NCBI GenBank assembly: GCA_001603025.1
Contig: LVAP01000007.1
Span: 1-64,000, forward strand
Direction of reading: 5' to 3'
DNA from: Clostridiales bacterium Firm_10
GTDB lineage: Bacteria > Bacillota > Clostridia > Christensenellales > Aristaeellaceae
DNA length: 64,000 nucleotides
Positions 23,736-31,765 of the stretch are shown one piece after another. A model generated the notes under the pieces. That model ran no database searches and was not told where the DNA came from. It saw nothing but the letters and a program-made list of their open reading frames with translations. The translations under genes and the position numbers were made by a program. The first letter of the stretch is position 1, and every line of letters starts with the position of its first letter.

Positions 23736-23773
23736 TTGACAGGCGCGAAAGGACTGGTTTATCATATAAACCA
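23736..23773 (+). promoter_or_regulatory. Promoter with an inverted-repeat operator over the -10
   Basis: A -35 TTGACA (23736-23741) and a -10 TATCAT (23760-23765) are 18 bp apart. A perfect inverted repeat with 8-bp arms, TGGTTTAT-CAT-ATAAACCA (23755-23773), covers the -10, a typical repressor position. Confidence 0.75.
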
Positions 23774-23800
23774 TAAAGGATCGGCAAAGGAGTGAAAGCC

Positions 23801-25396
23801 ATGTATACCATCGAGGAAATGACCTTCAGGCGGCGCTTTTCAATCAATCCCTACAAGACGCTGCGCCTGCCGCTTGGTGAAATGAGCTGTTATAAGGACT
23901 GGATCGGAGACAGGCGCGGCGCGCCGTATCCCGTCGTTTTCTCAAACGAGAACGGAAGCGCGCTGACCGAAAGCCTGCCCGACGCGCGCTACCGCGTTGA
24001 AAACAGGACGGACAAACCGCTCTGCAAGGCGCGGCTGCTGGGGCAGCACTTCCCCTACGCCACATACGATTTTGAACTGGACGAGGCGGATCTGCGGGGC
24101 GTGGAAAGCGGCGTCGGCCTGTGCGTCAGCCCGGAAAGCCTGCCCCGGCTGCTGATCACCCTGCGGGAAGACCCGGAGGGCCTGGCGGTGCGCTGCTCGA
24201 TGGAAGGCGACGGCGAGGAGCGCCTGCTGAAGAGCGGCAAAGCCTTCGCGCCGGGAACGCGCCTCATCGTCACCTGCCGGGGACGCAGCTTCGACATCTA
24301 CCTTGCCCAGGGCAGGAAGCCCGAATACCTGGGCACATTCCAGCTGCCTGCTTATGGAAAGATCATCTCCTACGACGTGTTCACCCGCACGACGGCAGCC
24401 CTTTATGTGTCCCTCGCGCCGGGCGAGCGCGTTCAGTGCGCGGCGTCGTTCTACCTCGAGGGCGGCATCAGCCACGCGGACATGAAGTGCATGCGCTATG
24501 AAAACGGCCAGCCCTGCATGGAAAACGGACGGCTTTTCATGACGCTTTCATCCCGCCTGCAGGCCGCGGGCTTCCAGAGCGTGGTCTCCTGGAACCCATC
24601 TACCGACGATCTCCGCATGGAAGGCGCCATTTTCTTCGACGCCGGGGACGGCATGTGGTGTTCCGACGTGGCCACCAGCGCGGTGTTTGACCGGAAGACG
24701 GGCCAGTGGTATGTGTGGGCGTGCTCCTTCTCCCACGGGCATGTCCTGTGCCGCGGCAGGAGCCTCGCCGACCTGCGCCACGGCGTCAACGTGCTGGACG
24801 TCGAGCTGATGCCTTTTGAGCAGAGCGTGAAGGGCACGGCGGATTCGCTGGGCGCCGAGGATGTCGACGGGGCGATCGACCGGGCGGTGGTCAGCGACGA
24901 CCGGCTCTTCTATGCCAAGTTCGGCGACGAGGACCCGGACCTCACCTACGACGAGGCGCGGGGCAAATGGCTCCTGGGCATATGCCGCCTGGTTGACTGC
25001 GGCGAAAAGCGACCGAAATACCGCTATTTCCTGTATGAGTCCGACAATCCATTCGACGGCTTCACGCACGTGGATCACGTCATTGAGGGGGACAACACCG
25101 GCGGTTCCTTCGTCCGCGCCGCCGGGCGGATGTATCTGCTCTGCGGATCCGATTTTGACAAAAGGGCACAGTATCACCTGCACCCCATCGAAGACCTTTC
25201 GAAGTATACCTGCCTGAAATTTGACTATGACGACGGCGGTTTCCGGGGCTGGGGCACGCTGATTCCCGTGCCCTGCGGCAGCCGCGTGAAATACGTGATG
25301 ATGACCTTCGACCGCCACAACGGCAGCGATTACAACTGGAGCTACGGAAACATCTACGTGTTCGAGGCGGACCGCATGAATCCGGCCGGCGGCTGA
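23801..25396 (+). CDS. Predicted glycosidase-like protein with five-bladed beta-propeller (GH43/GH32-like)
   Basis: The 531-residue product has a beta-rich N-terminal half (about 1-230, jelly-roll-like) and a C-terminal half with blade-like segments such as DVATSAVFDRKTGQWYVWAC, DEDPDLTYDEARGKWLLGIC and GSFVRAAGRMYLLCG. These resemble the five-bladed propellers of GH43, GH32, GH117 and similar families, but I cannot place it in a named family. There is no signal peptide. Start 23801 is chosen because AAGGAG ends eight bases before it; a GTG three codons earlier would overlap the ribosome site. It ends 12 bp from the convergent dehydrogenase gene. Confidence 0.55.
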   Translation: MYTIEEMTFRRRFSINPYKTLRLPLGEMSCYKDWIGDRRGAPYPVVFSNENGSALTESLPDARYRVENRTDKPLCKARLLGQHFPYATYDFELDEADLRGVESGVGLCVSPESLPRLLITLREDPEGLAVRCSMEGDGEERLLKSGKAFAPGTRLIVTCRGRSFDIYLAQGRKPEYLGTFQLPAYGKIISYDVFTRTTAALYVSLAPGERVQCAASFYLEGGISHADMKCMRYENGQPCMENGRLFMTLSSRLQAAGFQSVVSWNPSTDDLRMEGAIFFDAGDGMWCSDVATSAVFDRKTGQWYVWACSFSHGHVLCRGRSLADLRHGVNVLDVELMPFEQSVKGTADSLGAEDVDGAIDRAVVSDDRLFYAKFGDEDPDLTYDEARGKWLLGICRLVDCGEKRPKYRYFLYESDNPFDGFTHVDHVIEGDNTGGSFVRAAGRMYLLCGSDFDKRAQYHLHPIEDLSKYTCLKFDYDDGGFRGWGTLIPVPCGSRVKYVMMTFDRHNGSDYNWSYGNIYVFEADRMNPAGG

Positions 25397-25408
25397 CGCC
25401 GGCGTCCG

Positions 25409-26404
25409 TCAGCGCGTCATGCGGCGCATAGCCTCGCGGCTGATGTCGAGACGGGTCTCCTCTCCCCGCAGCGCTGCCGGCAGTACATCCAGCAGCGCCC
25501 TGGTGACGAAGGGCCGCCGGTCCATCGTCGGCCCGCCCATGTGCGGAATGAGCAGCGCGTTCTCCAGCCCCCGCAGCGGGCTGGAGAGCGGCAGCGGTTC
25601 CTGCTCGTAGACATCCAGCACGGCGCGAAAGCGCCCTTCGCGCAGCATGCGCGCCATGGCCGCTTCATCCACAATGGCGCCGCGCGCCGTGTTGACCAGC
25701 AGGCTGTCCGGCCGGAGCAGGCCCAGCAGCCGCTCGTCGATGATGTGATAGGTCTCCGGCGTGCGCGCCAGGTGCAGGGAGACCACCTTGCAGGTCTCAA
25801 AGATTTCCTCAAGCGATGCCTTGACGGCGCCGTAGGGTGCCGCCTCCTCCGGCGTCACGTGATCGGCCCATATCATGATCCGCGCGTCAAAGGCGCGCAG
25901 CAGCTTCGCGGTGTACCGCGCCACTGCCCCAAACCCCACCAGCCCGACGCGCTGGCCGATCAGTCCTTCGTTTGTCCAGCCAGGCTGAGACCAGCCCTCC
26001 CGCTGCACCTGCGCGGCAAACTGGGGAATGCGCCGCAGCGAGGCGAGGATATAGGCAATCGTGCCCTCCGCCACAGACTGGGCGTACAGCTCGTTGCCGC
26101 TCAGCACGCGGACGCCCCTGTCGTAAGCCGCGTCGTCGACCAGCGTGGCCACGGTGCCGCCCGTATGGGCGATGACGCGCAGAGCCGGCGCGGCGGCGAG
26201 CACCTTCCGCGTAAATGGGGCGCTGCCCCATCCGGTGACGCACACCTCGGCGTCGCCCAGCGCGCCGGCCAGCTCATCCTCCGTCAGGTTTCTCTCCAGC
26301 CCGTTCCAGCGAACCGCGCCCAGGTTCTCAACCTGCTCGCGCACTTCTTTGGGAATGAAGCTGTCCCGAACCTCTCCCCCGGGCATCGCCACATAGATTT
26401 TCAT
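25409..26404 (-). CDS. D-2-hydroxyacid dehydrogenase, NAD-dependent
   Basis: The 331-residue product matches D-isomer-specific 2-hydroxyacid dehydrogenases. The NAD-binding motif is GQRVGLVGFGAVARYTAK, the catalytic arginine region is LVNTARGAIVDE, and a histidine is present in IPHMGGPT near the end of the catalytic domain. These enzymes reduce 2-keto acids or oxidise 2-hydroxy acids, fitting a sugar-acid pathway with the neighbouring oxidoreductase genes. The start at 26404 (MKIYVAMPGG) matches the family start; AAAGGCAGG is upstream. It has its own promoter. Confidence 0.87.
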   Translation of the reverse strand: MKIYVAMPGGEVRDSFIPKEVREQVENLGAVRWNGLERNLTEDELAGALGDAEVCVTGWGSAPFTRKVLAAAPALRVIAHTGGTVATLVDDAAYDRGVRVLSGNELYAQSVAEGTIAYILASLRRIPQFAAQVQREGWSQPGWTNEGLIGQRVGLVGFGAVARYTAKLLRAFDARIMIWADHVTPEEAAPYGAVKASLEEIFETCKVVSLHLARTPETYHIIDERLLGLLRPDSLLVNTARGAIVDEAAMARMLREGRFRAVLDVYEQEPLPLSSPLRGLENALLIPHMGGPTMDRRPFVTRALLDVLPAALRGEETRLDISREAMRRMTR

Positions 26405-26478
26405 AACGCCTGTCCTGCCTTTCAGCCAACCCATTGCGCCGCACTGCATTTTGGACGCCGCCGCGCTTTCCTGCCGCT

Positions 26479-26507
26479 ATTATGGCACAGGCGGCGCGCA
26501 AATGCAA
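26479..26507 (-). promoter_or_regulatory. Promoter of the 2-hydroxyacid dehydrogenase gene
   Basis: Minus-strand -35 TTGCAT (26502-26507) and -10 CATAAT (26479-26484) are 17 bp apart, about 75 bp upstream of the start codon. It lies after the stop codon of the AraC-family gene. Confidence 0.6.
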
Positions 26508-26530
26508 GGGCGGAAAAGTATACTCACGGG

Positions 26531-27427
26531 TCAGTACTCAAGGTCGGCCGGCTCATCCCGAACGCAGGCGGACGTCTTGCGCGTGTGGACGGGCGGCACG
26601 AGGAATCTCTTTCTGTATGCCCGGTAGAACGTGGAATAATCCTTGAAGCAGGAGGCTTCGCAGGCTTCTGAGGCCGGACGCCCGGCCTCGATGATGAGCT
26701 TGGCCTGGATGAGCCGCTTCGCCATCACGTATTCGCGGACGGTGGCGCCGGTCAGCCGGTTGAAGCTGCGGTTCAGCTGGGAAACGCTCAGGTAAAACTT
26801 ATCCTTGAGCATGTTCACCGAAAGCTCCCGGTCGAACAGATGCTCATTTACGTAATCCAAAAGCTCTGAACGGCCGGCGGCAGCGCCGCCCTGGGCGGCT
26901 TGGCCGAGGGAGGAGAACTCGTGATTCAGCTCCTTCAAAAAGGCCAGGAGCCCGATGAGCAGCGACAGGCGCATCTCGTAATCCCGGTGTGGCTGGAAGG
27001 TCTCGTCGCCCCGGGGCGCGTTGCGGAGCGGGGCAAACTGCGCCTCCATGATGGAGCGGATCCGAGGGGAAGAATGCAGGTTGAGGCTGCCCTGGCTGCG
27101 GCTCCAAAACGGCTTCAGCAGCAATTTCTGCGGATCGATGCCTTCGATCAGCGAATCGGGAAAATTGATGACGATGCGCTCGTAGGCGGCGTTGCTGTTG
27201 ATCTTCACGCGATGCGCTTCCGCGGGCCGCATGATCATTGCGCTGCCGGGCAGCAGCGGATACTCCCTCCCTTCGACAATGAAGGAGCAGTCGCCCGAAA
27301 TGCAGTAGAGCACCTCGTGGTATTCGTGCACATGCATGTCCGGCAGGGCGGAAACCGCAAGCGGGTTCTCGCTGACGCTGTGGTGAATGAGAAGATCGCC
27401 GCCGCGATAATGAAAAAGATTTGCCAT
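26531..27427 (-). CDS. AraC-family transcriptional regulator
   Basis: The 298-residue product has an N-terminal cupin sensor domain (HVHEYHEVLYCISGDCSF, then REYPLLPGSAMIMRP) and a C-terminal pair of AraC helix-turn-helix motifs (about 190-285, LSVSQLNRSFNRLTGATVRE and CFKDYSTFYRAYRKRF). Regulators of this type sense sugars or sugar acids and usually activate a neighbouring operon. It is divergent from the oxidoreductase-isomerase operon at 27577. The start at 27427 is preferred because GGAGGAG precedes it by 12 bases; the ATG seven codons upstream overlaps that site. It may control the operon through the inverted repeat at 27485-27499. Confidence 0.9.
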   Translation of the reverse strand: MANLFHYRGGDLLIHHSVSENPLAVSALPDMHVHEYHEVLYCISGDCSFIVEGREYPLLPGSAMIMRPAEAHRVKINSNAAYERIVINFPDSLIEGIDPQKLLLKPFWSRSQGSLNLHSSPRIRSIMEAQFAPLRNAPRGDETFQPHRDYEMRLSLLIGLLAFLKELNHEFSSLGQAAQGGAAAGRSELLDYVNEHLFDRELSVNMLKDKFYLSVSQLNRSFNRLTGATVREYVMAKRLIQAKLIIEAGRPASEACEASCFKDYSTFYRAYRKRFLVPPVHTRKTSACVRDEPADLEY

Positions 27428-27484
27428 GATTCCGAACGTCTCCTCCATAGAAATGCGCAGAATCGCAATCTATTTGCTCATTTT

Positions 27485-27518
27485 TGCAATTCAATTGCAG
27501 TTAAAAACATGATATACT
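27485..27518 (+). promoter_or_regulatory. Activator-type promoter of the oxidoreductase operon with inverted repeat
   Basis: An extended -10 (TGA then TATACT, 27513-27518) has no good -35 at 17 bp. Instead, the perfect inverted repeat TGCAATT-C-AATTGCA (27485-27499) lies across the -35 zone. Related GCAAT sequences occur just upstream (AATCGCAATC near 27463). An AraC-type protein encoded divergently next door is the natural candidate to bind here. Confidence 0.65.
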
Positions 27519-27576
27519 ATTCATGTTAAGATTATTGGTGGCATTGTTGAACGACTATGGCAATGGAGGTATCTCT

Positions 27577-28773
27577 ATGGACAAGGTTCGCCTCGGTATC
27601 ATCGGCCTGGGGCAGCAGGGTGGTCTCTACACGCGCCTGCTGACAGGCACGCAGCCCAGCTTCCCCGGCAGGCCGCCGCAGTACGTCCCGGACAACGTCG
27701 TTGTGGGCGCCATCTGCGACTGGGACCCCAAGAAGGAGCAGGAATTCAGGGAGAAGTATCCCGACATTCCCTTCTTCAGCGACTGGAAGGAGCTGGTTTG
27801 CTCCGACAAGGTGGACGCCGTGATCACCACGGTACCCCACTACCTGCATCATGAAGTGGCCATCTACGCGCTGGAGCACGGCAAGCACGTGCTGGTTGAA
27901 AAGCCTGCGGGCGTGGCCGCCAGCGACGTGCGCAAGATGATCGCCTGCGCGCAGGCGCATCCCGAGCTCACCTTCGGCATCATGTTCAACCAGCGGACGA
28001 ATCCGCTGTACATCAAGGTGCGCGAACTGGTCCGATCCGGCGAGCTGGGCGAGATCCGCCGCTCCAACTGGATCATCAACAGCTGGTGGCGCACGGACTC
28101 CTACTATCGCAGCAGCGACTGGCGCGCCACCTGGGGCGGCGAAGGCGGCGGCGTGCTGGTCAACCAGGCCCCGCACCAGCTGGACCTGTGGCAGTGGATC
28201 TGCGGCATTCCCACCAAGGTGACCGCCAAGTGCATCAACGGCGCGCATCGCGACATCGCGGTCGAGAATGACGTGACCATCCTCACGGAGTACGCCAACG
28301 GCTCCACCGGCGTGTTCGTCACCTGCACCCACGACATGATGGGCACCAACCGCCTGGAGATCGACCTGAGCAAGGGCAAGATCGTGGTGGAGAACAACAA
28401 GGCGACCATCATCCGCTTCGCCTACGACGAAGACTACGTGAACAAGAACATGGACATGCGCGAGGCCATGATGCTGATGCGCGGCAACAGCGCCGGCGGC
28501 AAGGCGAACGAGACCGAAGTCATCGAGGGCGTGCCCGGCGAAGGCCCGCAGCACGGCGGCGTGATGGAGAACTTCGCGAACCACATCCTGCGCGGCACAC
28601 CGCTGCTGGCGCCCGGCGAAGAAGGCATCAACGGCGTGCGTCTTGCCAACGCCACCCAGCTCTCCGCCTGGCTGGACAAGACCATCGACATGCCCGCCGA
28701 CGAGGCGCTGTATATGTCCGAACTGAACAGGCGCATCGCCGCCGAAGGCAAATTCCCCCTGCGCGAGCTGTAA
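27577..28773 (+). CDS. Gfo/Idh/MocA-family oxidoreductase
   Basis: The 398-residue product has the N-terminal Rossmann motif LGIIGLGQQGGLYTRLL and the intact family signature EKPAG (VLVEKPAGVAASDV), whose lysine is catalytic. It oxidises or epimerises a sugar or sugar acid with NAD(P). The start at 27577 follows AATGGAGGTATCTCT; an upstream in-frame ATG at 27523 is only five bases past the -10 and is ruled out. It is the first gene of an operon with a TIM-barrel isomerase and a metallo-beta-lactamase-fold hydrolase. Confidence 0.9.
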   Translation: MDKVRLGIIGLGQQGGLYTRLLTGTQPSFPGRPPQYVPDNVVVGAICDWDPKKEQEFREKYPDIPFFSDWKELVCSDKVDAVITTVPHYLHHEVAIYALEHGKHVLVEKPAGVAASDVRKMIACAQAHPELTFGIMFNQRTNPLYIKVRELVRSGELGEIRRSNWIINSWWRTDSYYRSSDWRATWGGEGGGVLVNQAPHQLDLWQWICGIPTKVTAKCINGAHRDIAVENDVTILTEYANGSTGVFVTCTHDMMGTNRLEIDLSKGKIVVENNKATIIRFAYDEDYVNKNMDMREAMMLMRGNSAGGKANETEVIEGVPGEGPQHGGVMENFANHILRGTPLLAPGEEGINGVRLANATQLSAWLDKTIDMPADEALYMSELNRRIAAEGKFPLREL

Positions 28774-28801
28774 AGGCACAAACTGAAAGGAGCGTCGTAC
28801 C

Positions 28802-29692
28802 ATGGAAAAGAAGGGACTTATCGGCATTCAGCTGAGCACCATCCGCTCTGTCATCGAGAAGAACGGCATCTATGAGACCATGAAGCGCTGCCACGAACTG
28901 GGATATCGCTGCATCGAAATCAGCCAGATCCCCATGACACCGGAAAACGTGGCCGAATTCAAGCGCGCCCAGAAGGATTTCGGCATCAAGGTTGCGGCCA
29001 TCAACACCGGCATCACGCCCATGCGCCCCGGCATGGCATGCCTGCAGAACGATTATGACAAGATCCTGAATGACCTGCATGAGCTGGACTGCAACATGCT
29101 GCGCATGGGCATGGGCCCCATCGCCCAGATGGCCACCAAGGAAGGCATGATCCGCTTCTGCGAAGAGACGAACCAGTATGTCGACAAGCTCAAGAAAGAC
29201 GGCATCGACTACTATTACCACAACCATTCCGTGGAGTTCCAGAAGGTGGACGGCAAGTACATCCTGGACCACATCAAGGATAGCACCAACATGGGCTTTG
29301 AGCTGGATATCCACTGGATCCACGCCGGCGGCGAGGACCCGATCCGCATCATCAACCGCTATGCCGGCCGCATCCGCCTGCTGCACCTGAAGGACTACCG
29401 CATCGTGGTGAACGGAGACGACTTCGATTTCGGCAAATCCATGCAGCTGGGCAAGAAGCTGAAGGAACTGGGCATCGAAGTGAAGATGGTCAGCCCCATG
29501 TACGGTGCGATCCAGTTCGCCGAGGTCGGCGAGGGCACGCTGCCCATCAAAGAGTGCATCGACGCCGGCCTGGCGGGCGGCAGCGAGTACTTCCTGATCG
29601 AGCAGGATTCCACCTACGACCGCGATCCGCTGGACAGCCTGAAGATCAGCCGTGACAATCTGATCAACATGGGCTACGGCGACTGGTTCTGA
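28802..29692 (+). CDS. Sugar phosphate isomerase/epimerase (xylose-isomerase-like TIM barrel)
   Basis: The 296-residue product fits the AP-endonuclease-2/xylose-isomerase-like TIM barrel family (PF01261). Candidate metal-site segments are YYYHNHSVEFQ, GFELDIHWIHAGG, RLLHLKDY and EVGEGTLPI, in the order expected for divalent-metal ligands of this fold. Partners of Gfo/Idh oxidoreductases in this family act as keto-sugar isomerases, epimerases or inosose dehydratase-like enzymes. GAAAGGAGCGTCGTACC precedes the ATG, 28 bp after the oxidoreductase gene. Confidence 0.88.
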   Translation: MEKKGLIGIQLSTIRSVIEKNGIYETMKRCHELGYRCIEISQIPMTPENVAEFKRAQKDFGIKVAAINTGITPMRPGMACLQNDYDKILNDLHELDCNMLRMGMGPIAQMATKEGMIRFCEETNQYVDKLKKDGIDYYYHNHSVEFQKVDGKYILDHIKDSTNMGFELDIHWIHAGGEDPIRIINRYAGRIRLLHLKDYRIVVNGDDFDFGKSMQLGKKLKELGIEVKMVSPMYGAIQFAEVGEGTLPIKECIDAGLAGGSEYFLIEQDSTYDRDPLDSLKISRDNLINMGYGDWF

Positions 29693-29716
29693 TCGGCAGC
29701 CGGGGAGGAACAGGCC

Positions 29717-30640
29717 ATGGAACGTCTCCCGAAAGCCCCGAAACCCGACGTTCAGAGCAAATTCTACAGGGCGTACCGCGTCATGGCCGGCGTGACCCGC
29801 ATCATGGGCTATGGCGGGGAGAACTGCTATCTCATTGAAGGCAGCGAGCGCGCGCTGCTCGTCGACGGGCTGGCGGGCGTGGGCTCCCTGAAGGCCTTTG
29901 TGCGTGAGCTGACCGATCTGCCTGTGAGCCTGGCGTTGACCCACGGCCACATCGACCATGCCGGCATGGCGTGGGAGACCGGCGAATGCTACATCAATCC
30001 CGACGATATCGCCCTGCTGTACACCCGCATGCACACAGATCGCCAGGCCCGGCTGGACTATGAAATGGGCCGGCGTTCGCCCGGTGATCCGGGCAACGGC
30101 TGCCCTGCCACGCTGGCAGACGTGCCGCCGGCCTGCGCCGTGCGCACCTATCCCATCTACACCGGCGACGTCTTCGACCTGGGCGGCGCACGTCTGGAAG
30201 TCATCCAGGTGCCCGGCCACACCTGCGGCACCGTGGTGTTTCTGGATCGCGCCCGGCGCATCGTGTTCAGCGGCGACGCCTGCAATCCCAACACGCTGCT
30301 GAACCTCAGCGGTTCAACCAGCATCGAGGAGTACCTGCAGAGCCTGAAATTTTTCAAGACCTGCCAGGACGCCTTCGACGTCATGTACGGCGGGCACGGC
30401 GCCTCACCCATGCCGAACAGCATCATCGACGACGGCATCCGGCTGTGCGAGGACATCCTGGCAGGCCGGGACGACGCCATTGAAACGCCTTCGCGGGGCG
30501 GCATGGCGCTGCTGGCGCTGAAGCGCGGGGCAAACTACATGCCCGAGCGCGGCGGCTTCTGCAACATCGTCTATCTGAGAGAAACACTTCGCCGGCGGCC
30601 CCACCCGGTCATCGCCGGAGGGCCCAATGTGTACCGCTGA
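29717..30640 (+). CDS. Metallo-beta-lactamase-fold hydrolase
   Basis: The 307-residue product carries the binuclear zinc motif H-x-H-x-D-H as THGHIDHAG (His 76, His 78, Asp 80, His 81), then a zinc-ligand histidine in VPGHTCGT, an aspartate in FSGDACN and a last histidine in MYGGHG. It is a hydrolase of the glyoxalase II-like group; a lactone or thioester of the sugar-acid pathway is a reasonable but unproven substrate. GGGGAGGAACAGGCC precedes the ATG. It is the last gene of the operon begun at 27577 and is followed by a terminator. Confidence 0.88.
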   Translation: MERLPKAPKPDVQSKFYRAYRVMAGVTRIMGYGGENCYLIEGSERALLVDGLAGVGSLKAFVRELTDLPVSLALTHGHIDHAGMAWETGECYINPDDIALLYTRMHTDRQARLDYEMGRRSPGDPGNGCPATLADVPPACAVRTYPIYTGDVFDLGGARLEVIQVPGHTCGTVVFLDRARRIVFSGDACNPNTLLNLSGSTSIEEYLQSLKFFKTCQDAFDVMYGGHGASPMPNSIIDDGIRLCEDILAGRDDAIETPSRGGMALLALKRGANYMPERGGFCNIVYLRETLRRRPHPVIAGGPNVYR

Positions 30641-30658
30641 AGCCAGTCAATGACGCAT

Positions 30659-30700
30659 CGAGCCGGGACAGCGCAAATGCTGTCCCGGCTCGCGTATTTG
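30659..30700 (+). terminator. Terminator after the oxidoreductase-isomerase operon
   Basis: CGAGCCGGGACAGC (30659-30672) pairs perfectly with GCTGTCCCGGCTCG (30679-30692) around a six-base loop, followed by the weak T-rich CGTATTTGC. It lies between the operon and the convergent PHP gene. Confidence 0.75.
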
Positions 30701-30729
30701 CAGGGCGATACAGGCCGCTGTTTTCCCTG

Positions 30730-31524
30730 TCAGCCGTGCCTGAGCATATCCATCACATCCGCGCCGGTATCGCGGCCGTTTTCGTCCAGCCACCTGCCGG
30801 GCAGGTCCGGCGTCATATCTTCCGTCCATTCCGGCACCGGGCCGGGCAGCTGCAGGCCGAAGGCCCGCCGCTCCAGGAGGGCGGATACATAGTCGCCTAT
30901 GCCGGCAAGCGGCCTGTCAAACACCACGCCGGCCAGCCTTTCCGGCTGCATCGTATCGGCGCAGTGGTTGTCTGAGCCGGCGGTGACGGGCAGGCCGACA
31001 ATGGCGGCATAGCGCATGGCCAGGCTGTTCCACCGCGGTTCGTTGCCGGCGTTGAACGCTTCCACCGCGTCGCAAAGCGCGGGGGAAAGGTAAATCGTAT
31101 GGTTGTAACTCCTGGCGCGGAAGGGATGCGCCTGCACGACGCAGCCGCCGGCTGCCCGCACGATATCATACTGCTGTTTGCGCGTCCAGGCAGGCATCTC
31201 CGGATGCGCCGCCATCCAGGTTTTGTCCAGGCCGTAGATCAGGTATTCGTCGCCGTCGAAATTCTCTTCCCAGCCGAAAAACACGGAAAATCCGAGCCGC
31301 TCGCCTTCGTTGCGCGCATCCTCATAGCCTGCGCAAAAGCGATTGACAAACTCCCGCCAGGGCAGGGTCCTGTCCACGCCGCAGTTGCCCCGGTAGAAGT
31401 GGTCGGTGATGATGATGCCGGCGTAGCCCGCGTCGATGTATTTCTGAATGTAATCCCTGCCGGGCGACCTCCCGCAGGCGCTCGCCTGGCAGGTGTGCAT
31501 ATGCGTCTCATAAACGTAAGCCAT
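30730..31524 (-). CDS. PHP-domain phosphoesterase
   Basis: The 264-residue product has the four PHP-domain metal motifs in order: ETHMHTCQ (His 8, His 10), ITDHFYRGNC, QAHPFRAR and GSDNHC. PHP enzymes cleave phosphate esters with a trinuclear metal site. The glutamate in FFGWEENFDGDEYL is also at a position expected for metal binding. GAGAGGAAAAGACGGAC precedes the ATG at 31524. It is a single-gene unit with its own extended -10. The substrate is unknown. Confidence 0.85.
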   Translation of the reverse strand: MAYVYETHMHTCQASACGRSPGRDYIQKYIDAGYAGIIITDHFYRGNCGVDRTLPWREFVNRFCAGYEDARNEGERLGFSVFFGWEENFDGDEYLIYGLDKTWMAAHPEMPAWTRKQQYDIVRAAGGCVVQAHPFRARSYNHTIYLSPALCDAVEAFNAGNEPRWNSLAMRYAAIVGLPVTAGSDNHCADTMQPERLAGVVFDRPLAGIGDYVSALLERRAFGLQLPGPVPEWTEDMTPDLPGRWLDENGRDTGADVMDMLRHG

Positions 31525-31570
31525 GTCCGTCTTTTCCTCTCTGCGCTGCCGTTCCCGCCTGATTGGATTA

Positions 31571-31579
31571 AGTATACCA
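31571..31579 (-). promoter_or_regulatory. Extended -10 of the PHP gene
   Basis: TGGTATACT on the minus strand (31579 down to 31571) is an extended -10, 47 bp upstream of the PHP start. It is back to back with the promoter of the C11 protease gene. Confidence 0.6.
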
Positions 31580-31633
31580 TTGATCCCGGCAATTATCCAG
31601 CCCCCTTTTTTCTCTTGCCCGGGATCGTGGCGG

Positions 31634-31662
31634 TTGAACAGCGCCCGCGTTTCTGGTATAAT
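31634..31662 (+). promoter_or_regulatory. Promoter of the C11 protease gene
   Basis: A -35 TTGAAC (31634-31639) and a -10 TATAAT (31657-31662, preceded by TGG) are 17 bp apart, about 100 bp upstream of the protease start codon. Confidence 0.85.
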
Positions 31663-31765
31663 GCCCTTGGCAGAGAAGAAAACCCGGTTGGTTCGCGGAA
31701 TCCGGCCCGAGGCGGCGCCATTCCGCAGCCATTCCAGCGTTTTCCCTGAAAGGCAGTGTGTGAAG

